Program-made: the position numbers and the translations under genes
Notes under the pieces: model-generated
Seen by the model: the letters and a program-made list of their open reading frames with translations, nothing else
What the model was told of the DNA's origin: nothing
The model's database searches: none
Shown: one piece after another, positions 1 to 6,350 of the stretch
How the letters are laid out: the number at the start of each line of letters is the position of its first letter
Position numbering within the stretch: position 1 is the first letter of the stretch
NCBI GenBank assembly: GCA_025774865.1
Contig: JALGZO010000507.1
Location: forward strand, 1-8,825
Reading direction: 5' to 3'
DNA from: a bacterium
Lineage (GTDB): Bacteria; ARS69
Length of the DNA stretch: 8,825 bases

Positions 1-117
1 GACTCGCGGATTCTCCAGCACGAGATCGACCACCTCGACGGGGTTCTCTTCATCGACCGGGTGGGGCCGATGAAGCGGGCCCTCCTGAAGAAGAAGCTCC
101 ACGCGTTCCTGGAGTGA
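1..117 (+). CDS. def: Peptide deformylase, C-terminal part (5' end outside window)
   Basis: Peptide deformylase removes the formyl group from the N-terminal Met of nascent proteins at the ribosome. Only the last 38 residues are in the window. They begin just before the metal-binding HExxH motif, seen as QHEIDHLDG at residues 6-14 of the fragment, followed by VLFIDRV and a basic tail ending KKKLHAFLE. In the family the two His of HExxH and a Cys further upstream bind the metal and the Glu is the general base; the Cys motif lies outside the window. The stop TGA (115-117) is 9 bases before the fmt ATG, the classic def-fmt pairing in which formylation and deformylation genes are co-expressed. Assignment rests on the HExxH context and on the neighbour. 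Confidence 0.93.
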   Translation, partial: DSRILQHEIDHLDGVLFIDRVGPMKRALLKKKLHAFLE

Positions 118-126
118 TGCCGCTCC

Positions 127-1075
127 ATGCGAATCGTCTTCTGCGGAACTCCCGAAAGCGCGGTACCGAGCCTCGATGCGATCGTCGCGCGGAAATCGGC
201 TTGGGAAGTCGTCGCCGTCCTCACGCAACCCGACCGGCGCGCCGGTCGGGGGCTCCGGCCGAGTCCGAGCCCCGTCAAAGAGCGTGCGCTCGCGCACGAC
301 CTGGCGGTGCAAACGCCTTCGCGGCTCCGGGACGTTCGCGAGACTCTCGAGTCGCTCGCGCCCGACGTCATCGCCGTCGTGGCCTACGGGCACATTTTCC
401 GAAAGTGGCTCCTCGAGCTACCGCCGCTGGGTTGCGTCAACCTGCACTTCTCGCTGTTGCCGCGCCACCGGGGTGTGGCACCCGTGGCGTGGGCGATCCT
501 CGCGGGAGACGAGGAGACGGGCATCACCACGATGCGAATGGACCGCGGGGTCGATACCGGTCCGCTGTTTCGCCGAGAGGCGGTGCCGATCGAGGGGGAC
601 GACACGCGGGGCTCGCTGACCGCGCGCCTCGCCGAGCGTGGCGGACCGCTGCTCGTGGAGACCCTCGCCGAGCTCGAGGCGGGGAGGGTGCGACCGCAAG
701 ACCAGGACGAGACGCGCGCGACTTACGCGCGCAAGCTCGAGAAGGAGGACGGCCGGGTCGACTGGCGCCAGCCCGCCACGGAGATCGAGCGCCGGGTCCG
801 GGGTCTGAACCCGTGGCCGGGGGCGTTCACGACGTTCCGAGGGACGATCCTCAAGGTTCACGCCGCCGACGCGATGTCGGGAGAGTTGCCGGCGGGCGCG
901 GTTCGCGAGCGGGACGGCCACGTGGTCGTCGGCACGGGAGACGGACTCCTCGGCCTCCGGGAAGTCCAGATGTCGGGCAAGCCCCGATTAGATGTCGGGC
1001 AAGCCCCGATTGTCGGGAGAGGCATGGTTTCGAGGGGCACGCGCCCGCGACACCGAAGCTCTCGGCGTGGAATGA
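127..1075 (+). CDS. fmt: Methionyl-tRNA formyltransferase (frame shifted near its 3' end)
   Basis: Fmt transfers a formyl group from 10-formyltetrahydrofolate to the amino group of Met-tRNAfMet in the cytosol. The N-terminal Rossmann-like domain starts MRIVFCGTPE. The active site is visible: N105 and H107 in VNLHFSLLPRHRG, and D143 in GVDTGP, equivalent to the E. coli N106/H108/D144 set. The tRNA-side loop and linker TYARKLEKEDGRVDW (199-213) and RGLNPWPGA (225-233) are present, followed by the C-terminal OB-like domain. ATG 127 is the start, with GGAG at 111-114 upstream. The 22-bp duplication at 968-1011 breaks the frame after R287. With one unit removed, the frame continues LSGEAWFRGARARDTEALGVE and stops at TGA 1073-1075, giving 308 residues, a normal family length. 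The given end is this ancestral stop, which is out of frame in the sequence as supplied. Confidence 0.9.
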
Positions 1076-2421
1076 GCCGCCCGACGGCCCGAGAGATCGC
1101 GCTCAGGTCTTTTCTCGACTGGGACGCGGGCCTCGAGACCGCGGACGAGCTCCTCGCTCGACACCTCGACGAGGCGGCCGTCCGAGGGCGCGAGCGTGAC
1201 CTCGCGTGGCAGCTGGTGCGCGGCGTCTTCCGGTGGCGGGGTCGCCTCGACTGGCAGCTGGCCGAGCTCGTGAGTCGGCCGCTCGAGAGTCTCCACCCGC
1301 CCATCCGGTGGATCCTCCGTCTGGGCCTCTACCAGCTCGAGCATCTCGATCGCGTGCCCGCCCACGCCGCGGTCGACACGTCAGTGGGGCTGGCGAAGCG
1401 GTTCGGACACCGGGGCTCGGCCTCGCTCGTGAACGCCGTACTGCGAAACGCGCCCGACGGTCTGGCGCGAATGACGCCGCCGGATGCCTCCGACGACCCG
1501 GTGGGCCATCTCGTGGCCCGGACGAGCCATCCCGCCTGGATGCTCGAGCGTTGGCTCGAGCGCTTCGGCTTCCGAAAGACCCTGAATCTCGCGGCGGCGG
1601 GCAACGAGCAACCTTCCTTGACCCTTCGCGTCACCTCCGACAGAGTCGACGCCGCCGGGCTTCTGGAGGATCTGCGCGGGCAGGGAATCGAGGCTGAACC
1701 GGGGTGTCTCCTGCCGGGTCACGTGCGCGTGATCGAGGGCTGGCGCCGCGAGCTGCGCCCGATCCTGGAGGCGGGTATCTGCGTCGTCCAGGACGAGGCG
1801 GCCGGATTGGTCGCGCACCTCGGATTACCCGCGCTCGGAGCCCGCATTCTCGATGTCTGCGCGGCCCCCGGCGGGAAGGTGTTCGCGTTCGCGGAGCTCT
1901 GCGGGGATGCGCAGATCGTCGCGTGCGATGTATCGTCGCGGCGGCTCGACCGGCTGCGCGAGACGGCGGAGCGCCTCGAGCGTCGCGTCCATCTCGTGGT
2001 CGCGGACGGGCGACATCCCGCGACGCGGGGAGGATTCACACGCGTGCTCGTCGACGTACCATGCACGAACACCGGCGTCCTCGCGAAGCGCGCGGACGCG
2101 CGCTGGCGGCGGCAACCCGAGGACGTTCCTCGACTCGCAAAGCTCCAGGGGACGATCCTCGACGCCGCGCGCGAGCAGGTCGGTCCGGGCGGGGTCCTCG
2201 TCTATTCGACGTGCTCTCTGGAGAGGGAGGAGAACGAGGACGTGATTCGGGACTTTCTCGAGCGGCACCCTTCGGACGAGCTCCTGCCAGCCTCCAACGT
2301 CCTTCCCCCGGAAGTCGTCGACGGTGAGTTCCTTCGTACCGATCCGTCCGCGTGGCCGGTGGACGGGGCGTTCGCGGCGGCGATCCGGCCGCATACCTCG
2401 AAGCTCAAGGTGGTCTCGTGA
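127..2421 (+). CDS. Fmt-RsmB fusion reading frame created by a 22-bp tandem duplication
   Basis: As sequenced, one frame of 764 codons runs through both fmt and rsmB with no stop. Residues 1-287 are a normal methionyl-tRNA formyltransferase. Residues 288-315 are a non-homologous, Arg-rich linker. Residues 316-764 are a complete RsmB beginning at its own expected Met. The linker exists only because a perfect 22-bp duplication (968-1011) adds 22 bases, which is 1 modulo 3, and moves the Fmt frame into the RsmB frame. If translated, the product would be an enzyme pair that never normally occurs in one chain, with Fmt lacking its last 21 native residues. It could be a real mutation, a slippage variant, or a sequencing or assembly error. 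I regard the two moieties as ancestrally separate genes and describe each in its own entry. Confidence 0.7.
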   Translation: MRIVFCGTPESAVPSLDAIVARKSAWEVVAVLTQPDRRAGRGLRPSPSPVKERALAHDLAVQTPSRLRDVRETLESLAPDVIAVVAYGHIFRKWLLELPPLGCVNLHFSLLPRHRGVAPVAWAILAGDEETGITTMRMDRGVDTGPLFRREAVPIEGDDTRGSLTARLAERGGPLLVETLAELEAGRVRPQDQDETRATYARKLEKEDGRVDWRQPATEIERRVRGLNPWPGAFTTFRGTILKVHAADAMSGELPAGAVRERDGHVVVGTGDGLLGLREVQMSGKPRLDVGQAPIVGRGMVSRGTRPRHRSSRRGMSRPTAREIALRSFLDWDAGLETADELLARHLDEAAVRGRERDLAWQLVRGVFRWRGRLDWQLAELVSRPLESLHPPIRWILRLGLYQLEHLDRVPAHAAVDTSVGLAKRFGHRGSASLVNAVLRNAPDGLARMTPPDASDDPVGHLVARTSHPAWMLERWLERFGFRKTLNLAAAGNEQPSLTLRVTSDRVDAAGLLEDLRGQGIEAEPGCLLPGHVRVIEGWRRELRPILEAGICVVQDEAAGLVAHLGLPALGARILDVCAAPGGKVFAFAELCGDAQIVACDVSSRRLDRLRETAERLERRVHLVVADGRHPATRGGFTRVLVDVPCTNTGVLAKRADARWRRQPEDVPRLAKLQGTILDAAREQVGPGGVLVYSTCSLEREENEDVIRDFLERHPSDELLPASNVLPPEVVDGEFLRTDPSAWPVDGAFAAAIRPHTSKLKVVS
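968..1011 (+). repeat. Perfect 22-bp tandem duplication inside fmt
   Basis: Bases 968-989 and 990-1011 are identical, beginning AGATGTCGGGC and ending CCCCGATT. The unit length is 1 modulo 3, so one extra copy shifts the reading frame. Each unit contains a small inverted repeat, TCGGG and CCCGA around a 5-base loop (973-987 in the first copy), which could promote replication slippage. A single copy restores the expected Fmt C-terminus exactly, so the duplication is the derived state. Confidence 0.97.
1072..2421 (+). CDS. rsmB: 16S rRNA (cytosine-C5) methyltransferase RsmB
   Basis: RsmB (Fmu/Sun) methylates C967 (E. coli numbering) of 16S rRNA using S-adenosylmethionine. Counted from ATG 1072 the protein has 449 residues, normal for the family. 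Residues about 5-135 are the NusB-like RNA-binding domain, and about 145-445 the methyltransferase domain. The SAM-binding motif is ILDVCAAPGGK (259-269). Motif IV is DVPCTNTGVL (328-337), with the product-release Cys331. Motif VI is YSTCSLEREENED (378-390), with the catalytic Cys381. The ATG shares ATGA with the ancestral fmt stop, so the gene was probably translated by coupling to fmt; there is no good ribosome-binding site of its own. In the supplied sequence this Met is residue 316 of a continuous fmt-rsmB frame, so independent translation from here is uncertain, although the domain assignment is firm. Confidence 0.9.
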   Translation: MSRPTAREIALRSFLDWDAGLETADELLARHLDEAAVRGRERDLAWQLVRGVFRWRGRLDWQLAELVSRPLESLHPPIRWILRLGLYQLEHLDRVPAHAAVDTSVGLAKRFGHRGSASLVNAVLRNAPDGLARMTPPDASDDPVGHLVARTSHPAWMLERWLERFGFRKTLNLAAAGNEQPSLTLRVTSDRVDAAGLLEDLRGQGIEAEPGCLLPGHVRVIEGWRRELRPILEAGICVVQDEAAGLVAHLGLPALGARILDVCAAPGGKVFAFAELCGDAQIVACDVSSRRLDRLRETAERLERRVHLVVADGRHPATRGGFTRVLVDVPCTNTGVLAKRADARWRRQPEDVPRLAKLQGTILDAAREQVGPGGVLVYSTCSLEREENEDVIRDFLERHPSDELLPASNVLPPEVVDGEFLRTDPSAWPVDGAFAAAIRPHTSKLKVVS

Positions 2422-3137
2422 GACGCGTACTTCTGTTCGCCGCCGCCGCCGGGGTTGCCTTTCTCACCGGTCTCGGGTTCTTCCACTTCGGGATGCTCGC
2501 GTTCGTGAGATCGGGCGCGGAGACGAAGGTGCCGGATCTCGTCGGCCTCGACGTCACCATCGCCCGAAGCGCTCTCGATCATTCGGGATTCACGTCGGTC
2601 GTGGAGCGCGAGATCTTCTCGCCGGACTTCGGCGAAGGACGTGTCGTGGAGCACCGCCCCACCGCGGGCGAGGTACTGCGCAAGGGGCGCAAGGTGTGGC
2701 TCACCGTCTCGCTGGGCGTACGCAAGACCGAGACGCCGAACATCGTCGGGCAGTCCTACCGTCAGGCCGGCATCGCGCTGGATCGCGGCGGACTCACCGT
2801 CGGCAGCGTCTCGCGATTACATCACGCGAGCGTGCCCCGCGGGCAGGTCGTTTCCCAGGACCCGCCGTTCGGTGCGCAGTGCGCGGAGGGCACTCGCGTG
2901 GACCTGCTCGTCAGTCTGGGCCCCCCTCCCGATGCGTGGGTGCTTCCCGATCTCACGGGTCGACCCGCCCGTGAGGTCGAGTCGCTTCTGCAGCGACACG
3001 GGATTCGCGTGGGCGAGAAGACCGTCCTCATCGATCGCGCCGTGCTCCCGTCGACCGTGCTCGAGCACGAGCCGCCGGCGGGAAGTCGCGTCGAGAGCGG
3101 CTCCGAAGTGGATCTGGTGATGTCGTCGCGGCGCTGA
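2418..3137 (+). CDS. Membrane-anchored protein with three PASTA domains
   Basis: The protein of 239 residues starts at GTG 2418, which overlaps the rsmB stop as GTGA and has AAGG seven bases upstream (2407-2410). The frame is open further upstream inside rsmB, but the overlap, the ribosome site and the RR-plus-hydrophobic N-terminus favour this start. Residues 4-30 form one transmembrane or signal-anchor segment. Three PASTA repeats follow: about 36-101 (starts KVPDLVGLD), 104-169 (TPNIVGQSY) and 174-236 (VLPDLTGRP). Each has the usual P-x-hydrophobic-G start and an LxVSLG-like end. In Ser/Thr kinases and penicillin-binding proteins PASTA domains bind peptidoglycan or muropeptides; here there is no kinase or transpeptidase domain. 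A role as a periplasmic cell-wall-binding protein is inferred. It is tightly coupled to rsmB and probably in the same operon. Confidence 0.88.
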   Translation: MRRVLLFAAAAGVAFLTGLGFFHFGMLAFVRSGAETKVPDLVGLDVTIARSALDHSGFTSVVEREIFSPDFGEGRVVEHRPTAGEVLRKGRKVWLTVSLGVRKTETPNIVGQSYRQAGIALDRGGLTVGSVSRLHHASVPRGQVVSQDPPFGAQCAEGTRVDLLVSLGPPPDAWVLPDLTGRPAREVESLLQRHGIRVGEKTVLIDRAVLPSTVLEHEPPAGSRVESGSEVDLVMSSRR

Positions 3138-3158
3138 GACTCGTGTCCGCGCTCAGCG
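3132..3158. terminator. Hairpin holding both convergent stop codons; possible bidirectional terminator
   Basis: CGCTGAG (3132-3138) and CTCAGCG (3152-3158) form a perfect 7-bp stem around a 13-base loop. The TGA of the PASTA gene (3135-3137) is in the left arm, and the TGA of the minus-strand gene (3153-3155 on the plus strand) is in the right arm. Only TTT follows on the plus strand, and there is no U-tract on the other, so intrinsic termination is plausible but weak. Confidence 0.35.
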
Positions 3159-3731
3159 TTTGCCGCGGTAGAATTCGCGGAGACGGTTCTGGACGCGACG
3201 ATGGTGGAGCTCGTCCGCCCGGCGGACGTCCGACGGCTCGACCGAGAGCAACGAGTCCCAATCCTGCGGAGTGATGGTACGCTTACGGCGCGGACCCTTC
3301 TTCTTGAATGCCCGAGCCGCCGCGAGCGCGTCTTCGTTCAGAGACACTCTCTCGGTCGCGGTGTGCGGGATCCAGGCGTATCGAAGGTTCGATTCCGGGT
3401 CGGTGGGGAAAAGAATGAAACCCGGCTCGTCCAGGTCGTACTCGTCCGTCCATCCGGCGAGTTCCTCGCCGTCCGTGAACTCGACCCATACCTTCGTGGG
3501 TGCGCGATCCACGCCGCCGAACTTCTTCCTCTCCGTATGGTGCGGATTCCCCTCGAGCGACTTCACGAAGAAGACCGCCTTCAGCTGAGTGCGAAGGACC
3601 CGTTCTGGCTCTCCGGTCCGGGGATCCATGACGTGGAAGAAGTAGCGATCCGGCCGGAAGTCTTCCGTCGTGCCTCGAATCAGCTCTCCGTCCTGGTTTC
3701 GAGCAACGATCAGGAACCCGAACTCGTCCAC
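3153..3731 (-). CDS. Conserved hypothetical protein, DUF6982-like
   Basis: The protein has 192 residues. I cannot assign a function. The start is GTG (3731-3729 on the minus strand) with a strong GGAGG nine bases upstream. The frame stays open far into the antisense of the next gene, but that part is low-complexity Arg/Pro/Ala shadow and has no such site. There is no signal peptide or membrane segment. The core at residues about 47-128 has LKAVFFVKSLEGNP, then KVWVEFTDGEELAGWTDEY and GFILFPTDPESNLRYAW. This matches my memory of a small beta-rich family (DUF6982 or similar) of environmental bacteria; the family name is from memory and unconfirmed. The tail (140-192) is highly charged, with FKKKGPRRKR. 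It lies 86 bases downstream of the SGNH hydrolase on the same strand and converges on the PASTA gene. Confidence 0.75.
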   Translation of the reverse strand: MDEFGFLIVARNQDGELIRGTTEDFRPDRYFFHVMDPRTGEPERVLRTQLKAVFFVKSLEGNPHHTERKKFGGVDRAPTKVWVEFTDGEELAGWTDEYDLDEPGFILFPTDPESNLRYAWIPHTATERVSLNEDALAAARAFKKKGPRRKRTITPQDWDSLLSVEPSDVRRADELHHRRVQNRLREFYRGKR

Positions 3732-3740
3732 GCGCCTCGC

Positions 3741-3745
3741 CCTCC
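3741..3745 (-). promoter_or_regulatory. Ribosome binding site deciding the GTG start at 3731
   Basis: The minus strand reads GGAGG here, nine bases before GTG. This is the best Shine-Dalgarno match upstream of the gene and is the reason for preferring the short 192-residue form over the much longer open frame. Confidence 0.65.
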
Positions 3746-3780
3746 GGGGATGTCCGTCCCAGGATATCGGCCGAACGGGG

Positions 3781-3813
3781 GGCGCGGATGAGGCCCGTCC
3801 GGAAGGCCGCGCC
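3781..3813 (-). terminator. Possible hairpin after the SGNH hydrolase gene
   Basis: GGCGCGG (3781-3787) and CCGCGCC (3807-3813) can form a 7-bp GC stem with a 19-base loop, starting 5 bases past the stop of the minus-strand hydrolase gene. No U-tract follows on the minus strand. It may be an RNA-stabilising or attenuating hairpin in the 86-base spacer, or chance in GC-rich DNA. Confidence 0.2.
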
Positions 3814-3817
3814 AGCG

Positions 3818-4747
3818 CTACTGGCTGACGGTCTTCAGGAGGTCGTGGCTCGACAGCGTCTCCAGCAACAGGGCCGCGAGAGCCTGGTTCCCGGCGTCTG
3901 AGAGGTGGATGCCGTCCGGTCGGAAGAGCTCGTCTCGCGCCGCTCCGGCCGCCGGGAATCGTCGCTCCGGGTCGCACAGGATCACCCCCTCTGCCTCGGC
4001 CACCTGGCGCACGATCGACACGTACTGCTGGTGGAGAGGGATCAGGTCGTCGAGCTCCTTCAAGTAGTTCTCCTCCCGGAGGAAGGACGGCTCCTCCCCG
4101 GGACGGTGCGAGGAGGCGGCTGTGACGAGAACCGGAACGGCCCCGCGGTTCCGAGCGAGCTGCACCATCGCGCGGAGGTTCTCCCGGAAGTCGGTGGGCT
4201 GGACGCGTGGGGGCGGATCGTGGCGGTCGGAGTGGAGCGCGATCCAGAGCTTCTGCACGAGCTGAACGAGTCGCCACCGGGGGAAACTCCAGAGTCGCGC
4301 CGCGCCGGCGTCCTCGATGCCGAAGCGGGTCCAGTGGTCGTTCCAGCCGAAGTACATCACGACCACCCGGGGTTCGAGACCGAGGATGTCGCGACGCAGA
4401 GCCCGGAGCCCTTGAAATGTAGACCATCCGCCGACGGCCAGGTTCGAGAACGAGAGATTCGCACCGCGCACGGCGACCATGGCGGCGAGCCTCTCGTCGT
4501 AGTCGCCCCACGCGGTGCACGAATCTCCCAGCAGAACGAGCGCCGGGCGGCTGGTCCGTGCCGCTCGTACTGCGGGCTCGTAGCTCGATGAGGTCCACAG
4601 GAGGTCCGGGTCGGGGACGAATGTTCCGACCGCAGCGCCGCGCGCAACTCCCCGCGGGTAGAGGTGAGGGTAAGGCTCGAACGAGAAGCCGGCAGCGCGG
4701 AGGACGAGCTCGGCGATCACCAGAGAGGCGACAAGACCCGCGAGCAC
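3818..4747 (-). CDS. Membrane-anchored SGNH/GDSL-family hydrolase
   Basis: The protein is 309 residues long from GTG 4747. All four SGNH blocks are visible. Block I is LLGDSCTAWG with nucleophile Ser76. The block II Gly is in AVGGWST (104-110), and block III is FGWNDHW with Asn136. Block V is RPDGIHLSDAG with Asp278 and His281. Members hydrolyse esters, often acyl or acetyl groups on lipids or glycans; the substrate here is unknown. Residues 1-20 are hydrophobic and look like a membrane anchor, placing the catalytic domain outside the cytoplasm. The start is doubtful: no Shine-Dalgarno is close to this GTG. The frame is open upstream to a TAG at 4834-4836 and encodes an Arg-containing stretch (PSRRGLTNIALV) typical of the cytosolic side of an anchor. 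However, it contains only CTG and ATC as start-like codons. It is transcribed away from the sulfatase-fold pair. Confidence 0.85.
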   Translation of the reverse strand: MLAGLVASLVIAELVLRAAGFSFEPYPHLYPRGVARGAAVGTFVPDPDLLWTSSSYEPAVRAARTSRPALVLLGDSCTAWGDYDERLAAMVAVRGANLSFSNLAVGGWSTFQGLRALRRDILGLEPRVVVMYFGWNDHWTRFGIEDAGAARLWSFPRWRLVQLVQKLWIALHSDRHDPPPRVQPTDFRENLRAMVQLARNRGAVPVLVTAASSHRPGEEPSFLREENYLKELDDLIPLHQQYVSIVRQVAEAEGVILCDPERRFPAAGAARDELFRPDGIHLSDAGNQALAALLLETLSSHDLLKTVSQ

Positions 4748-4889
4748 GAGCGCGATGTTCGTGAGGCCGCGGCGCGAGGGAACTCCTCCAGGACACGAGA
4801 CCGGTGACTCCAGGGCGATCTGCCGCGGAGCATCCTACCGGAGAATGTTCTGGAGCGGGGGCAGGAACCTGTGATCGAATGCCGCGGTC
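4748..4889. promoter_or_regulatory. Divergent intergenic spacer, presumed promoter region for both halves of the block
   Basis: This 142-base spacer separates the minus-strand hydrolase start from the plus-strand lipoprotein start, so promoters for both directions should lie here or nearby. A minus-strand GGAGGAG is present (4783-4789) but is about 35 bases from the annotated hydrolase start. I see no convincing -35/-10 pair and no clear operator. Confidence 0.3.
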
Positions 4890-6350
4890 ATGCTGAGGCA
4901 ACTCGAGCGCCCGCGTCGCGCGGGTTCGACCCGGGCCACGTGGATGAGCGGGCCGTTGTGCGCCGTCGTGCTCATCGTTCTGTCGTGCTCGTCACCGCCC
5001 GCCCGCCCTTCCATCGTGATCGTGGTACTGGACACGGTGAGGCGTGACTTTACCGGTCTTGGCTCGTCGGTCCCGCAGGGCCGCGCGTGGGCTCCCCACC
5101 TCGACGAGCTGGCGCGGGAGGCGGCCGTGTTCCCCCGCGCGTGGGCGAACGCTCCGTGGACCGTGCCGTCGCACGCCTCGCTCTTCACCGGTGAGCTGCC
5201 GGCCGCCCACGGGTGCACTTCCTTGCGACCGAGGTTCGACGCGCCGACCCCGGCACTCGCGGAGGTCCTCGGCGCAGCCGGCTACCGGTCCGCCGCCTTC
5301 TTCAGCAATCCCTGGCTCTCCGACGAGGTGACCGGGCTGCTGCGCGGCTTCGACGAAAAGCTAGCGGCCGAAACGCCCGGCCCGGTCGGTGAGCCCGGCC
5401 AAGACCAGGGTGGAGCGGCGACGCTTCGCAACGTCGACGAATGGCTCGGGCGCCGCGGAGACGAGCGTCCGTTCTTGCTCTTCGTGAACTTCTTGGAAGC
5501 GCACGCGCCATACGATCCGCCGAAATCGTCGCGCGACGAGCTCTTGCCGGACTTGTCATACGACGAGCGCGTCACGACGGAATGGATGCTCGACTTCCAG
5601 GCCGGACTGACGTCTCCCGAGGCAGTCGACTGGCCGACGGTCCGCCGCCTCTACGGCGGCGACGTGCACTTCGCCGACGCGCTGCTCGGGGAGCTGATCA
5701 GGCTCCTGCGGAAACACGACGTTTTCGACGACGGCGTGATCCTCGTCACGTCGGATCACGGGGAGAACCTCGGCGAGCTCGGTTACGTGAACCACCAATT
5801 CCGAATCGACGAAGCGCTGCTGGCCGTTCCGCTCCTCCTGAGAGCGCCCGGTCGCGTCGAACCCGGGGAGCGGAGCGATCCCGCCATGCTGACCGACGTC
5901 TTCGCCACCGTCCTGGAACTCGCCGGCGTGAAGCAGGAGTTGCCGCGCCACAGCCGTTCGCTGGTGAAGCCGGCGGAAACGTCGGAACCTCGGGCGCTGT
6001 TCGCGGAGTACACGGGTGGACCGCCGGCTCTCGTCCGGTATCTGCAGCAGAGAAATCCCCGGCTTGATCCGACTCCGTTGCGGGAGAGCCTCCGCACCGT
6101 ACGGTGGGGGGATCTTCGATTGACCGTGGGCGGGGGCGGGGTGGCCATGCTTCACGATCTCGCGGCCGATCCGCAGCAGAGAGTGGACATAGCGGCCGAG
6201 GCGGAGGAATCCGTCCGAACGCTCGCCGAACAGCTGGCCCAGGCGATGGGCCCCGCTGGACGTGGAGACGAGCCCGAGCGGACCGACGGCGCCCCCGACG
6301 TGAGCAAGAGCACGAAGGAGAGGCTCGAGAGTCTTGGCTACGTTCACTGA
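4890..6350 (+). CDS. Sulfatase-fold (alkaline phosphatase superfamily) lipoprotein with Thr nucleophile
   Basis: The protein has 486 residues. An Arg-rich n-region is followed by a short hydrophobic stretch and a lipobox-like VLSC (Cys33), so it is probably a lipoprotein facing the periplasm. ATG 4944 (Met19) is an alternative start that keeps the lipobox; neither start has a clear ribosome site. Superfamily metal ligands are visible: Asp48 (VVLDTVRRD), Asp289-His290 (TSDHGEN) and His302 (VNHQF). The nucleophile position is Thr91 in PWTVPSHASLFTG. Formylglycine sulfatases need C/S-x-P-x-R here, so this is probably not a sulfate ester hydrolase. Thr nucleophiles are known in NPP phosphodiesterases, EptA and LtaS, which makes phosphoester chemistry more likely by inference. 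It ends ERLESLGYVH, a tail shared with its neighbour. The gene overlaps the next one by 17 bases. Confidence 0.85.
   Translation: MLRQLERPRRAGSTRATWMSGPLCAVVLIVLSCSSPPARPSIVIVVLDTVRRDFTGLGSSVPQGRAWAPHLDELAREAAVFPRAWANAPWTVPSHASLFTGELPAAHGCTSLRPRFDAPTPALAEVLGAAGYRSAAFFSNPWLSDEVTGLLRGFDEKLAAETPGPVGEPGQDQGGAATLRNVDEWLGRRGDERPFLLFVNFLEAHAPYDPPKSSRDELLPDLSYDERVTTEWMLDFQAGLTSPEAVDWPTVRRLYGGDVHFADALLGELIRLLRKHDVFDDGVILVTSDHGENLGELGYVNHQFRIDEALLAVPLLLRAPGRVEPGERSDPAMLTDVFATVLELAGVKQELPRHSRSLVKPAETSEPRALFAEYTGGPPALVRYLQQRNPRLDPTPLRESLRTVRWGDLRLTVGGGGVAMLHDLAADPQQRVDIAAEAEESVRTLAEQLAQAMGPAGRGDEPERTDGAPDVSKSTKERLESLGYVH

Noticed and set aside
971-1017. Slippage between the TGTCGGG words as the origin of the duplication
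   Set aside because: In the one-copy sequence those words are 18 bases apart, which would give an 18-bp in-frame duplication, not the 22-bp unit seen.
4843-4852. AGAATGTTCT in the divergent spacer as a LexA-like operator
   Set aside because: The arms are only four bases and the spacing does not fit the known GAAC-N4-GTTC box.
3732-4901. Minus-strand open frame that extends the 3153-3731 gene upstream to about 582 codons
   Set aside because: The extension is antisense or out of frame to the SGNH hydrolase, is rich in Arg, Pro, Ala and Ser with no motif, and lacks a ribosome site like the GGAGG at 3741-3745. The SGNH frame has all four catalytic blocks.
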